Positions 5,021-13,125 of a stretch of 14,504 nucleotides of DNA are shown here, piece after piece. Origin of the DNA: Endomicrobiia bacterium (lineage in GTDB: Bacteria > Elusimicrobiota > Endomicrobiia > PHAN01). The DNA is taken from contig JASEHK010000006.1 in assembly GCA_030018875.1 (NCBI GenBank), positions 1 to 14,504 of the forward strand. Direction: 5' to 3'. Under the pieces are notes generated by a model. That model saw only the letters and a list, made by a program, of their open reading frames with translations, was not told the origin of the DNA and ran no database searches. Positions within the stretch are counted from its first letter, which is position 1. The number at the start of each line of letters is the position of its first letter. A program made the translations under genes and the position numbers.

Positions 5021-7522
5021 ATGTCGAGAAGATTTACGGACAGAGCACAAAAGGTCGTCAAGCAGGCGCAGCAGGAAGCGAAGCGTCTCAGCCACGATTA
5101 TGTGGGCGAAGAACACATACTGCTCGCGCTGGTTTCCATAGACGACAGCGTCTCGGGCCGCGTTTTGGCGAACCTCGACGTTGACAAGACTCGCGTAATC
5201 AGCGAAGTCGAGAAAATGGTCGCCCCGGGCGACAACGTTATGCTCATGGGCGAGATTCCTTTCAGCCCGCGCGCAAAAAAAGTTTTGGAGCACGCCGTCG
5301 AGGAAGCCCAGAAAATGGGCAGTATGTACATCGGCACGGAGCATATTCTTTTGGGGATATTGCGCGAGGACGAGGGCATAGGCGCAAGAGCGCTTGAATC
5401 TCTGGGCGTAACTCCCGACGTGGTCAAAGAAGAGATAATGAACGTGCTCGGCGGTCCCGACGAGCCTGCCGACGTCTTCTGGGGCGCCGCGTCTCCCCCC
5501 GCAGGCGCCCGTGCCCGTGGACAGACAAAATCTAAAGTCCCCACTCTCGAGGCCTTCGGACGGGATCTTACGCAGTACGCGCGCGAAAATAAACTCGACC
5601 CCGTCATAGGCAGGGCGGACGAGATTGAGCGTCTCATCCAGATACTTTCCCGCCGCACGAAAAATAATCCGGTTCTGATAGGAGACCCCGGCGTCGGCAA
5701 GACCGCGATAGTCGAGGGTCTCGCCCGTATGATAGCTTCAGGCGACGTGCCCGACATTCTCACCGGCAAAAGGGTAATGACTCTTGACCTCTCGGCTATG
5801 GTCGCGGGCACGAAATACAGAGGAGAGTTCGAGCAGCGACTTAAAAACATAATGGAAGAAATCCGCCGCTCGAAACAGAACATAATACTTTTCATTGACG
5901 AACTTCATACCGTAATAGGCGCCGGCGCCGCCGAAGGAGCGCTCGACGCTTCGCACATGCTCAAGCCCGCTCTCTCGCGAGGCGAACTCCAATGCATAGG
6001 GGCCACGACTCTCGACGAATACAGAAGGCACATAGAGCACGACGCCGCGCTCGAGAGAAGATTCCAGCCCATTCTCGTGGAGCCGCCTTCGGTTTCCGCC
6101 ACGGTAGAAATACTCAAAGGGCTTCGCGAAAAATACGAAAGCCATCACAAAGTCACTTATACCGACGACGCGCTCTCGGTCGCGGCCGATCTTGCCGACC
6201 GCTATATTTCCGACCGTTATCTGCCGGACAAGGCCATAGACCTCATAGACGAAGCCGGCGCCAGAGCCAGACTTAACTCTGCCAACGTTCCCGAAGAGTT
6301 GAAAAAGTTCGCCTCGGAGCTTGAAAAAATAACGAAGGAAAAAGAGCTCAGTATCGCCGCGCAGAATTTCGAAGCCGCCGCCAAATCCCGCGACAGCGAG
6401 CGGGATCTCAAAAAAACCATCGAAGATGAAAAAAAGAAATGGCGCCGCAGCCGCGAGGAATCCCGCCCCGTCGTGAGCGGAGACGATATAGCAGTCATCG
6501 TGTCAAAATGGACAAACATACCGCTTACCCGCCTGACGGAAAAGGAGCAGGAGCTTCTTCTTAATCTTGAGGATGAACTTCACAAGCGCGTCGTCGGGCA
6601 GGACGAGGCCGTCAAGATAATCGCTCGGGCGCTGAGGCGTTCGCGCACGGGAATGCGCGATCCCGTCAAGCCTATAGGTTCTTTTATCTTTTTGGGTCCG
6701 ACCGGTGTGGGAAAAACCGAGCTGGCGCGTTCGCTGGCGAGCGTTCTTTTCGGCAACGAAAACGCTATGCTCAGGATAGATATGTCCGAGTTTTCCGAGA
6801 AGTTCACGATATCCCGACTGATAGGCGCTCCGCCGGGTTACGTCGGATACGAAGAGGGCGGCCAGCTTACCGAGCAGGTTCGCAAAAAGCCTTACTCGGT
6901 AGTTCTTCTCGACGAGATAGAGAAGGCCCATCCCGATATGTTCAGTATGCTGCTTCAGATAATGGATTCGGGTATTTTGTCGGATAATCTCGGCCACAAA
7001 GTCAACTTTAAAAATACTATTTTGATAATGACTTCGAATGTCGGCGTACGGCGCTTGTTTTCCGGCAAATCGCTGGGCTTTCTCGCGCAGGAAAACGATT
7101 CTTCCGATTACGCCACGATGAAGGAAACCATCAACGAAGAACTCAAAAAAGTTTTTTCGCCGGAGTTCCTGAATCGGCTCGACGATATAGTGGTCTTCCA
7201 TCCGCTTAGCCGCGCAGAGATAAGAAAGATACTCGACATACTTTTGGGACGGGTCAACGAGAGAATGCATCATCGCAATATCCGTCTGAAGTTTTCGGAA
7301 AAAGCCATAGAGTTTCTGATGGAAAAAGGCTTCGACCCCAAGTACGGCGCAAGGCCTTTGGCGCGCGTCATACAAAAATACGTCGAAGATACCCTCACGG
7401 ACGAACTCTTGAAAAGAAACGTGTCGGGAACTTTGAGCGAAAGCGTCGAGATTTTATTGAATTATTCCGAAGTGACGAAAAATTTGCAGATCGTTCCGCA
7501 GGAGGGCGAGCCAAAGGTATGA
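5021..7522 (+). CDS. clpC: ClpC-type AAA+ unfoldase (ClpA/B family)
   Basis: ClpC is a hexameric cytoplasmic unfoldase that feeds proteins to ClpP. The 833-aa protein has the full class I layout. The double Clp-N domain (1-145) has EEHILL (E31) and GTEHILL (E107), at the positions of the phosphoarginine-pocket glutamates known in Bacillus ClpC. NBD1 has Walker A GDPGVGKT (221-228) and Walker B ILFIDE (289-294). The short middle domain (about 420-480) has a UVR-like helix, which marks ClpC over ClpA or ClpB. NBD2 has Walker A GPTGVGKT (559-566), Walker B VVLLDEIEKAH (627-637) and GARPL sensor 2 (776-780). SLGFLAQ (684-690) carries the LGF tripeptide used to dock ClpP. GAGGG (5004-5008) is the ribosome site, 12 bases before ATG. 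It directly follows mcsAB and overlaps the next gene by 4 bp. Confidence 0.96.
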   Translation: MSRRFTDRAQKVVKQAQQEAKRLSHDYVGEEHILLALVSIDDSVSGRVLANLDVDKTRVISEVEKMVAPGDNVMLMGEIPFSPRAKKVLEHAVEEAQKMGSMYIGTEHILLGILREDEGIGARALESLGVTPDVVKEEIMNVLGGPDEPADVFWGAASPPAGARARGQTKSKVPTLEAFGRDLTQYARENKLDPVIGRADEIERLIQILSRRTKNNPVLIGDPGVGKTAIVEGLARMIASGDVPDILTGKRVMTLDLSAMVAGTKYRGEFEQRLKNIMEEIRRSKQNIILFIDELHTVIGAGAAEGALDASHMLKPALSRGELQCIGATTLDEYRRHIEHDAALERRFQPILVEPPSVSATVEILKGLREKYESHHKVTYTDDALSVAADLADRYISDRYLPDKAIDLIDEAGARARLNSANVPEELKKFASELEKITKEKELSIAAQNFEAAAKSRDSERDLKKTIEDEKKKWRRSREESRPVVSGDDIAVIVSKWTNIPLTRLTEKEQELLLNLEDELHKRVVGQDEAVKIIARALRRSRTGMRDPVKPIGSFIFLGPTGVGKTELARSLASVLFGNENAMLRIDMSEFSEKFTISRLIGAPPGYVGYEEGGQLTEQVRKKPYSVVLLDEIEKAHPDMFSMLLQIMDSGILSDNLGHKVNFKNTILIMTSNVGVRRLFSGKSLGFLAQENDSSDYATMKETINEELKKVFSPEFLNRLDDIVVFHPLSRAEIRKILDILLGRVNERMHHRNIRLKFSEKAIEFLMEKGFDPKYGARPLARVIQKYVEDTLTDELLKRNVSGTLSESVEILLNYSEVTKNLQIVPQEGEPKV

Positions 7523-7725
7523 AAAATCTCAAACGCAAACCTCCGTCGGTCGTTCCTCCGGCGGAGACTCAACTCGGCGAAGCCTATTACAAGCGCTACG
7601 GTGTTTATTTCACCAAAAATGTCATAAAAAAACTGACCGGACAGGTCACGCTTTCCCTCAGAGATATTTACAGCGCGGCGCGCATCTCTATTATTCGGGG
7701 CAAAGAAAAAAACATCAACCGGTGA
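7519..7725 (+). CDS. Unrecognised 68-aa basic protein between clpC and tamB
   Basis: I do not recognise this protein. Its start overlaps the clpC stop (ATGA, 7519-7522), and its stop overlaps the tamB start (GTGA, 7722-7725). That arrangement strongly suggests a real, translationally coupled gene. The product is strongly basic, with about 15 Lys/Arg against 4 acidic residues. It has a Pro-rich N-terminal tail (KRKPPSVVPPAE), a tyrosine-rich segment (LGEAYYKRYGVYF, 19-31) and a probable amphipathic C-terminal half (LTLSLRDIYSAARISIIRG-like, about 43-61). It has no signal peptide, membrane helix, cysteine or known motif, so it is probably cytoplasmic. An adaptor or regulator role for ClpC, or a nucleic-acid-binding role, would fit its size and charge, but both are guesses. 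No separate Shine-Dalgarno is needed if reinitiation occurs. Confidence 0.72.
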   Translation: MKNLKRKPPSVVPPAETQLGEAYYKRYGVYFTKNVIKKLTGQVTLSLRDIYSAARISIIRGKEKNINR

Positions 7726-10700
7726 AAAAAAAGATTTTGCTCGTCGTTCTTATCGCCGCTTTGACTCCGTTCTTTTTTTTTTCCGTTGAATCCGAGAGGC
7801 TGAGGGCAAAGATAGAATCCCTCGTCTCATCCTCGGGATTCTCGGTAAAAATCGGCGCGGCCGGTGTCCGCCTTCCGGCAAGAATCACCCTGAAGGCCGT
7901 TAAAATAGAAAAAAGCGGCGCGACTCTGGCAATTCCGCGGCTGAGCGTGTCGGTTTCCTTCATAAGATTTCTTTCCCAAAAACCTTTCCTTGAAGTTTCG
8001 CTGAAAGAACCCTCGCTTGCGCTCGAATACTTTAATCCGTCGGATTTCGCGCCTGTGCTCGGAGACAAAACTTCCGTCGGCGGCCTGTCTTTGGGACGTC
8101 TGAAGATAGAAAACGGTTTTTTGAAATACAAAGGAGCGAGTTTCGGAAATGCTCACGGCGATTTTTCATTCGACAAGAACGAAATCGAGGGGCTGTTGCG
8201 CGCCAAAAGAGACGATGCCCGCCTGCTCTTGAGACTCACCGGCAAATCCGGCGACGTCCGAGCCGCGATTCTCGTGGATAATTTTAAGATACCCGGCGCG
8301 CCGGCGTCCGTCGAGCCGGTGAAGTTTTCCGTCAAGGGGCGCATCACGCCTGATAAGACATCTGCCCAATTCAAGGGCTCTTCGGGGGACATTCGACTTA
8401 ACGCAGATGCCGAGTATGCCGACGGAAAATACAATATCGCGGCGCGATGGGAATGTCCTTATGTAACTCCGGATTCAGGTTCGATAGATGTCTCGGGCGA
8501 TGCGCTGGGATTCGGTTTCCGTATAAATGCCGCCGAAAAAGTTAATGAGCGGATGCTCGATGTCGCAGGCGCCGCGCGTTTCGAAGACGGCGGCATATCC
8601 GTCGAGACTTCTACGGCCGCCATCAGGCTCGCCGCGAAGGATATTACCCTCGACGGCTCGGCGAATATCAGGGGATTTTGGGCGACCGACGGACGGTCGC
8701 GCGCGCAGGCCCATTTCAACGGCGCTCTCGCCGCGCGCGATTTTTTGGCGCGCATTAAAATCTCGGCCGTTCAGACGGATGAGCGCGTCCGCGTGGAGTC
8801 GTCTCTGTCGCCGGGCGGCGCGCGCGCCGACATCTCTCTGGAGCGCGACGGAAAGTTGTCCGGAAGTTTAAGCGACGGCAAACACGGCCGCGCCCGCATA
8901 TCGGGCAGATTCGCGCCCCTCGAAATTGCGTTTACCGTTGACGACTGGGACGCTTCCGCGATTTCATTGCCGACTCGTCTGGCGGTCTCCGGACGTTTGA
9001 GCGCGGCGGGGGATTTTACGGGCGTCTCCGGCGAATGGCTCCTTAAAGCGCGCGCTCGCTGGGCGGCGGCTAAATGGGATGATTTCCGTCTGGGCGATTG
9101 CTCGGCGGACATTGTCGCGGGACCAAAGATTTTAAGCGTGTCGGGAGCTTCTTTCGACGGAGGCAGAATAAAAGGCGATTACAACGAAGTCAAAGGAGTA
9201 TCGAGAGCATTGAATATCACCGCCGACGGAGCCGATATAGGCGTGCTATCGGCATTCGCCGGAAGAAAAGTATCCGGAAGCCTTACGGGAAAACTCGTCG
9301 TTGCGTCTTTGCGGGATAAACAGCCGTCGGGCAAGGCCGATTTGAGAGTGCGGGGACTGTCCGTGGAAGGCCGACTTATCGGCGACCTTAAGGCCGCTGG
9401 CGGAATATCGGGCCCGGACATTTCTTTCGACAAGTTTTCGCTCATTGGGCCGTCCGGCTCGGTATCGGGCGGCTTCTCCGTCGTGGGCTCGAAAGTCAAG
9501 GGTCTGTTCGGTTTCGGCGGATATCCCATAACGGGAGATTTTAAGGCCGCCGGTCAGATATCCGTCTCGGGGAGATATAAAAATCCCGACGATTTTTACG
9601 TGACTCTGGAGTCGAAAAAGTTTTCTCTCGGCGCATTTCCCGGAAAAGATTCGCCGATGATTTTGACGATATCTTCGGACCGTTCGGCGTACAAGGTTCC
9701 GGAGATGCGTTTCGGGCACATAAAAGCAAAGGACGTCACCGTAAAAAAAACGCCTGTCGGAGAGATATCAGGCGATTTATCGCTCAAAGACTATCCCCTG
9801 TCTCTTGTATCCAAAAATTTGAAAGGCAATCTCTCGGCCGAGGCGGCTATTAAGGGGAGCGCGGCCTCGCCCGAACTTCATGTTTCCTACGCCGCCGAAA
9901 ATGTCGAGTTTTCGACGAGCGTTGCGCCCGGCCGGCTATGGGGCTCCGGCGTTTATTCTTCGGGCGTTTTCACATTCGGGGAATCCAAGTTCGCGTTGCC
10001 GCGTTCCCAAATTGTTTTCGACGGCAAGGCCTCATCGGCGTCGCTCGACATTTCGGGCAAAATTTCCGCCGCGAAAATATCGGATATAGCGACTGTGCCC
10101 GGGCTTGCGTCGGGAGCTCTCCGGGCTCGTTTCAAAATATTCGGCCATCCGTCGGAACCGACAGTTTCCTGCGATGCCGATGTCGCCGATATCGTCTCAG
10201 GCGGTGTGAGCATAGACAGAGCCCGTGTTTCCGCCCAATACCACTCGGGAAAGATATCGTTCGGGGAAAGTTCGGTAAAATTCGGCGGCGCCAATGAGAT
10301 AAAAATGATGCCCGGCAGTTTCGTCGAATTGTCGCCGGTTCGCTATGACCTGAAACTTTTGGCTGTGAGCCTTCGCGCCGGTTTCGTAAGCGCCCTCGGA
10401 AAGTTCGGAGCGCGCGGCGTCGGTCCGTCGGCGGGCTCCACTTCGGGCTCGCTTGTCCTCGATGATTTTTGGGTGGGAGGAAAAAAGTTTACCGACACGG
10501 AGCTCCTTTACAAATTCTCGGACGGCGGAATATCGTTGGCCGCGCCGGATGGCAAACCGGAGCGTTTTCGCGCGGACATACGTCCGGCCGCCGGCGGCGG
10601 CGTTTCGGGTCGCGTCGAGTATGCCGGCCGCCAAAAAGACGCCGTCAATATCAGTCTGGAAACCGGCCCCGGTCGCATATCCGCGGACATAAGCCTGGCC

Positions 10701-12434
10701 GCGTTTTCCGTCGAGACGCTCTCCTCAATGTTTGATTCACCCCTCTATGCCACCGGCAATGTGAACGCCACCTTGCGCGTCGGCGGCCGCCCGGAAAATC
10801 CCACCGTAGACGCCCGCGCCGCGATATACGGCGGCTCGGTTTCGGGAGTAATCTTCGACGAAATAAGCGCCGAGGCCACGCTGAACGACGGCGCGCTCGA
10901 TGTCGTTTCGGCCCGCGCTGTCAAGGCCGACGCCTACCGTGTCGTCGCATCGGGCCGGCTCTATGTGGCCGCGCCCGCGGACAAAACCAAAAAGACAATT
11001 TCTCTGCGCAACGATTTCACTGTGACTCTTGAGGAAGGCCGTCTCTCGTTTCTTGAGGCATTCGCTTTCGTGAAAAAAGCCGAAGGACCCGTTACCGGAC
11101 GTTTGGAGTTTCGCGGCACATTGCACGATACTAAGCTGACCGGATTTTTGAAGATAGAAAACGCCGCGGCCGAACTTTCCGCGTATCTGGCCAAGATAAA
11201 CAATCTGAACCTTATCGCCACACTCAAAGAAAACGCTCTTACCGTCGAGAATTTCTCGGGGCGTTCCGGTTCCGGCAGGTTTTTGCTCACGGGGACCGCG
11301 CGCATCGAAAACTTCGCGTTCGCCGACATGGATTTTATCTTCCGAAACACCACCTCGGCCGGTATAGATATTTTCGTCCCGGAACTGCCTATCCCGACAC
11401 AATTCTCGAAGGAAACCGGCGCCAAGTTCCTCTCATCTTATTCCTACGGCAAGCCGCGTTTCGAGATTACCATAAAAGGCGATCCGCGCTCCAAGTTCAC
11501 GCTCGGCGGCTGGGCGAGCCTCGATCACACTTACTTCTCATATCCCCCGCCGCCTCCTCCCGTCGGCGCCGAAGATCCCGCCCGGGACGCGCTCGAAAAA
11601 CTCGACCTTGACCTTGTGCTTCGCTCGGGCGAAAACACATGGTACGAAAACGAATTGGTATCGGTAAATATTGACGGAGCCATTGCTCTTAAAGGCAATT
11701 ATTACGCGCCTTTCGTTACGGGCTCGGTGGAATCCAAGCGCGGTTATATATCTTACATAGGAAACGAGTTTCGCATACAGACCGCGCGTCTTGAAATCGC
11801 CGGCGCGGACGCTTATCTTGAGGGCTCCGCATCCAAACAACTACCGTCCGCGAAGGGATACGACACCATTAGCGTCATAATAGACCGCTCTCTCATAGGG
11901 CGCATACAGCCGCGGTTCGTTTCTGTGGAAGATCCTTCTTTGTCGTCGGAGAAGATATTCGCGCGCATCGTCGGAGTGGAGGGTCAGAATATGACGCATG
12001 AGGAGCGTGATTTCGTGCTCAGGCAGGGGCTCGTGCGCCTTCTGGACTCCTCCCTTGCCACGCCTTTCGCCAAAACATTGTTGAGACGAAGCGGAATAAT
12101 TGATCTTATGAAAGTAAGTTACTCCAAGCCGGCAGTTTCGGACGATTCCGCCGCCAAAGAGACATCCGAAACATTGCCCGATATATTGAGGGGCACAAAA
12201 TATACGTTTGAAAAATATATATCGGACGCGATGCTCTTAGGATACAGCGTCACTCTCGACGAATATCTGAACAAACTCGACCTTAAGCACGAGGTCGAGG
12301 TCGCTTACAGAATGAAGGGCAATGTCTTTCTGCGCGGCATTTATGAGATTGATTCGAAATCCCTGATACGCCCTCCCGAGCGAAGAATCACGATAGAGCA
12401 GCAGTGGAGATTCGGCTGGCCCAAAAAAAAGTAG
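7722..12434 (+). CDS. tamB: TamB/DUF490-family envelope protein (AsmA-like)
   Basis: TamB-family proteins are anchored in the inner membrane and span the periplasm as a long beta-strand groove. They are implicated in outer-membrane protein assembly and phospholipid transport. This one is 1570 aa. The N-terminus is a Lys-rich start followed by a hydrophobic stretch (about residues 5-21), a signal anchor. The body is repeated Gly/Ser/Asp-rich beta-strand sequence (for example GSLTGKLVVASL). The C-terminal TamB domain (about 1180-1570) includes SAGIDIFVPELPIPTQF, a YISYIGNEFRIQTARLEIAG segment, PSLSSEKIFARIVG and a final ITIEQQWRFGW. A six-proline run lies at 1275-1280. GTG 7722 is chosen because it overlaps the preceding stop and gives a good signal anchor. 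No BamA/TamA gene is adjacent. A more general AsmA-like protein is possible, but the C-terminus favours TamB. Confidence 0.88.
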   Translation: MKKKILLVVLIAALTPFFFFSVESERLRAKIESLVSSSGFSVKIGAAGVRLPARITLKAVKIEKSGATLAIPRLSVSVSFIRFLSQKPFLEVSLKEPSLALEYFNPSDFAPVLGDKTSVGGLSLGRLKIENGFLKYKGASFGNAHGDFSFDKNEIEGLLRAKRDDARLLLRLTGKSGDVRAAILVDNFKIPGAPASVEPVKFSVKGRITPDKTSAQFKGSSGDIRLNADAEYADGKYNIAARWECPYVTPDSGSIDVSGDALGFGFRINAAEKVNERMLDVAGAARFEDGGISVETSTAAIRLAAKDITLDGSANIRGFWATDGRSRAQAHFNGALAARDFLARIKISAVQTDERVRVESSLSPGGARADISLERDGKLSGSLSDGKHGRARISGRFAPLEIAFTVDDWDASAISLPTRLAVSGRLSAAGDFTGVSGEWLLKARARWAAAKWDDFRLGDCSADIVAGPKILSVSGASFDGGRIKGDYNEVKGVSRALNITADGADIGVLSAFAGRKVSGSLTGKLVVASLRDKQPSGKADLRVRGLSVEGRLIGDLKAAGGISGPDISFDKFSLIGPSGSVSGGFSVVGSKVKGLFGFGGYPITGDFKAAGQISVSGRYKNPDDFYVTLESKKFSLGAFPGKDSPMILTISSDRSAYKVPEMRFGHIKAKDVTVKKTPVGEISGDLSLKDYPLSLVSKNLKGNLSAEAAIKGSAASPELHVSYAAENVEFSTSVAPGRLWGSGVYSSGVFTFGESKFALPRSQIVFDGKASSASLDISGKISAAKISDIATVPGLASGALRARFKIFGHPSEPTVSCDADVADIVSGGVSIDRARVSAQYHSGKISFGESSVKFGGANEIKMMPGSFVELSPVRYDLKLLAVSLRAGFVSALGKFGARGVGPSAGSTSGSLVLDDFWVGGKKFTDTELLYKFSDGGISLAAPDGKPERFRADIRPAAGGGVSGRVEYAGRQKDAVNISLETGPGRISADISLAAFSVETLSSMFDSPLYATGNVNATLRVGGRPENPTVDARAAIYGGSVSGVIFDEISAEATLNDGALDVVSARAVKADAYRVVASGRLYVAAPADKTKKTISLRNDFTVTLEEGRLSFLEAFAFVKKAEGPVTGRLEFRGTLHDTKLTGFLKIENAAAELSAYLAKINNLNLIATLKENALTVENFSGRSGSGRFLLTGTARIENFAFADMDFIFRNTTSAGIDIFVPELPIPTQFSKETGAKFLSSYSYGKPRFEITIKGDPRSKFTLGGWASLDHTYFSYPPPPPPVGAEDPARDALEKLDLDLVLRSGENTWYENELVSVNIDGAIALKGNYYAPFVTGSVESKRGYISYIGNEFRIQTARLEIAGADAYLEGSASKQLPSAKGYDTISVIIDRSLIGRIQPRFVSVEDPSLSSEKIFARIVGVEGQNMTHEERDFVLRQGLVRLLDSSLATPFAKTLLRRSGIIDLMKVSYSKPAVSDDSAAKETSETLPDILRGTKYTFEKYISDAMLLGYSVTLDEYLNKLDLKHEVEVAYRMKGNVFLRGIYEIDSKSLIRPPERRITIEQQWRFGWPKKK
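7773..7782 (+). repeat. T10 homopolymer within tamB signal anchor
   Basis: Ten consecutive T residues encode part of a Phe-Phe-Phe-Phe run at codons 17-20 of tamB, with an A8 run at 7725-7732 just after the start codon. Gain or loss of one T would frameshift the gene near its start. The tract may be prone to polymerase slippage or simply a consequence of phenylalanine codons. Confidence 0.9.
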
Positions 12435-12457
12435 CCGCGTTTCGCGCCGAAATTTTA

Positions 12458-12463
12458 TATAAT
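12458..12463 (+). promoter_or_regulatory. TATAAT-like -10 box 8 bp before the HNH gene
   Basis: The 36-bp gap after tamB contains a perfect TATAAT in an AT-rich stretch. Transcription from it would begin at or beside ATG 12471, giving a leaderless or nearly leaderless mRNA. This fits the absence of a Shine-Dalgarno. No -35 hexamer is recognisable at normal spacing, so the site is tentative. Confidence 0.4.
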
Positions 12464-12470
12464 CAAAATT

Positions 12471-13070
12471 ATGTCCGAAGTGCTTGTCCTTAACAGAAAC
12501 TATTACGCCATACAGATAACGTCGTGGCGTCGGGCGCTCGGCCTTCTTTACGTCGAGCACGCCGAAGTCATTGACGAAGAATACCGCGCTTACAATTTCG
12601 CCGATTGGCTCGAAATATCTCGGATGATGGAAAATAGCCCGTCGGGCTTCGTCCGCACTCCCTCCCTCAAAATAGCCATTCCGGAAGTGATAGCCCTAAA
12701 ATTTTACGACAAACTTCCGGCATCGGAAGCCAAGTTCACGCGCAAAAATATATATGAGCATTACTCTTACCGTTGCTGCTATTGCGGCAAGAAGTTCCCC
12801 ACGAACGCTCTGAACCTCGACCATGTGGTGCCGCGTTCGCGCGGCGGCAGGACTTCGTGGGACAATATCGTTACGTCCTGCGTGCGCTGCAACATAAAGA
12901 AAAGCAATTGTCTGCCGTCGGAGGCAGGTATGAAAATGCTCGTTTCTCCGTCGAAGCCGAAATGGTCGGGCGCGCTCTCTTTGGCCCTGCGCGCCAATAT
13001 CAGGATAAAGACCTCCTGGCAAAAATTCGTGGATAACGTTTATTGGAACATAGAACTCGACCGCGATTGA
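12471..13070 (+). CDS. HNH endonuclease-fold protein
   Basis: This is a 199-aa stand-alone protein with an HNH (beta-beta-alpha metal) nuclease domain. The zinc-binding pairs are C102/C105 (CCYCGK) and C137/C140 (CVRCN). Between them is the catalytic signature LDHVVPRSRGG (116-126, H118), followed by SWDNIVTSC with N132, and N141 after the second pair. The N-terminal 90 residues (VLVLNRNYYAIQITSWRRAL) match a widespread bacterial family annotated only as HNH endonuclease; its substrate is not known to me. No methyltransferase, integrase or toxin partner lies nearby, so restriction or homing roles are unsupported, and a housekeeping DNA-processing role is possible. Codon use resembles its neighbours, with no sign of recent transfer. 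The start is set by ATG 12471 behind a TATAAT-like box. The gene is 55 bp upstream of trpB. Confidence 0.88.
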   Translation: MSEVLVLNRNYYAIQITSWRRALGLLYVEHAEVIDEEYRAYNFADWLEISRMMENSPSGFVRTPSLKIAIPEVIALKFYDKLPASEAKFTRKNIYEHYSYRCCYCGKKFPTNALNLDHVVPRSRGGRTSWDNIVTSCVRCNIKKSNCLPSEAGMKMLVSPSKPKWSGALSLALRANIRIKTSWQKFVDNVYWNIELDRD

Positions 13071-13125
13071 AAATAAATGTCGGCTGAAAAACACGCCGTC
13101 GCGCGTCGGGACAAGAGAGGAATAT

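Noticed and set aside
6503..7375. 290-codon open frame on - strand
   Set aside because: It lies wholly inside clpC NBD2, opposite highly conserved AAA+ motifs; its translation has no recognisable domain.
12436..12446. Terminator hairpin (CGCG-TTT-CGCG) after tamB
   Set aside because: The stem is only 4 bp and the following AAATTTT is not a U-tract; it is too weak to call.
13077..13125. Short open frame starting ATG 13077
   Set aside because: It is out of frame with trpB and runs into it; the AGAGG site and TrpB2 length support ATG 13126 instead.
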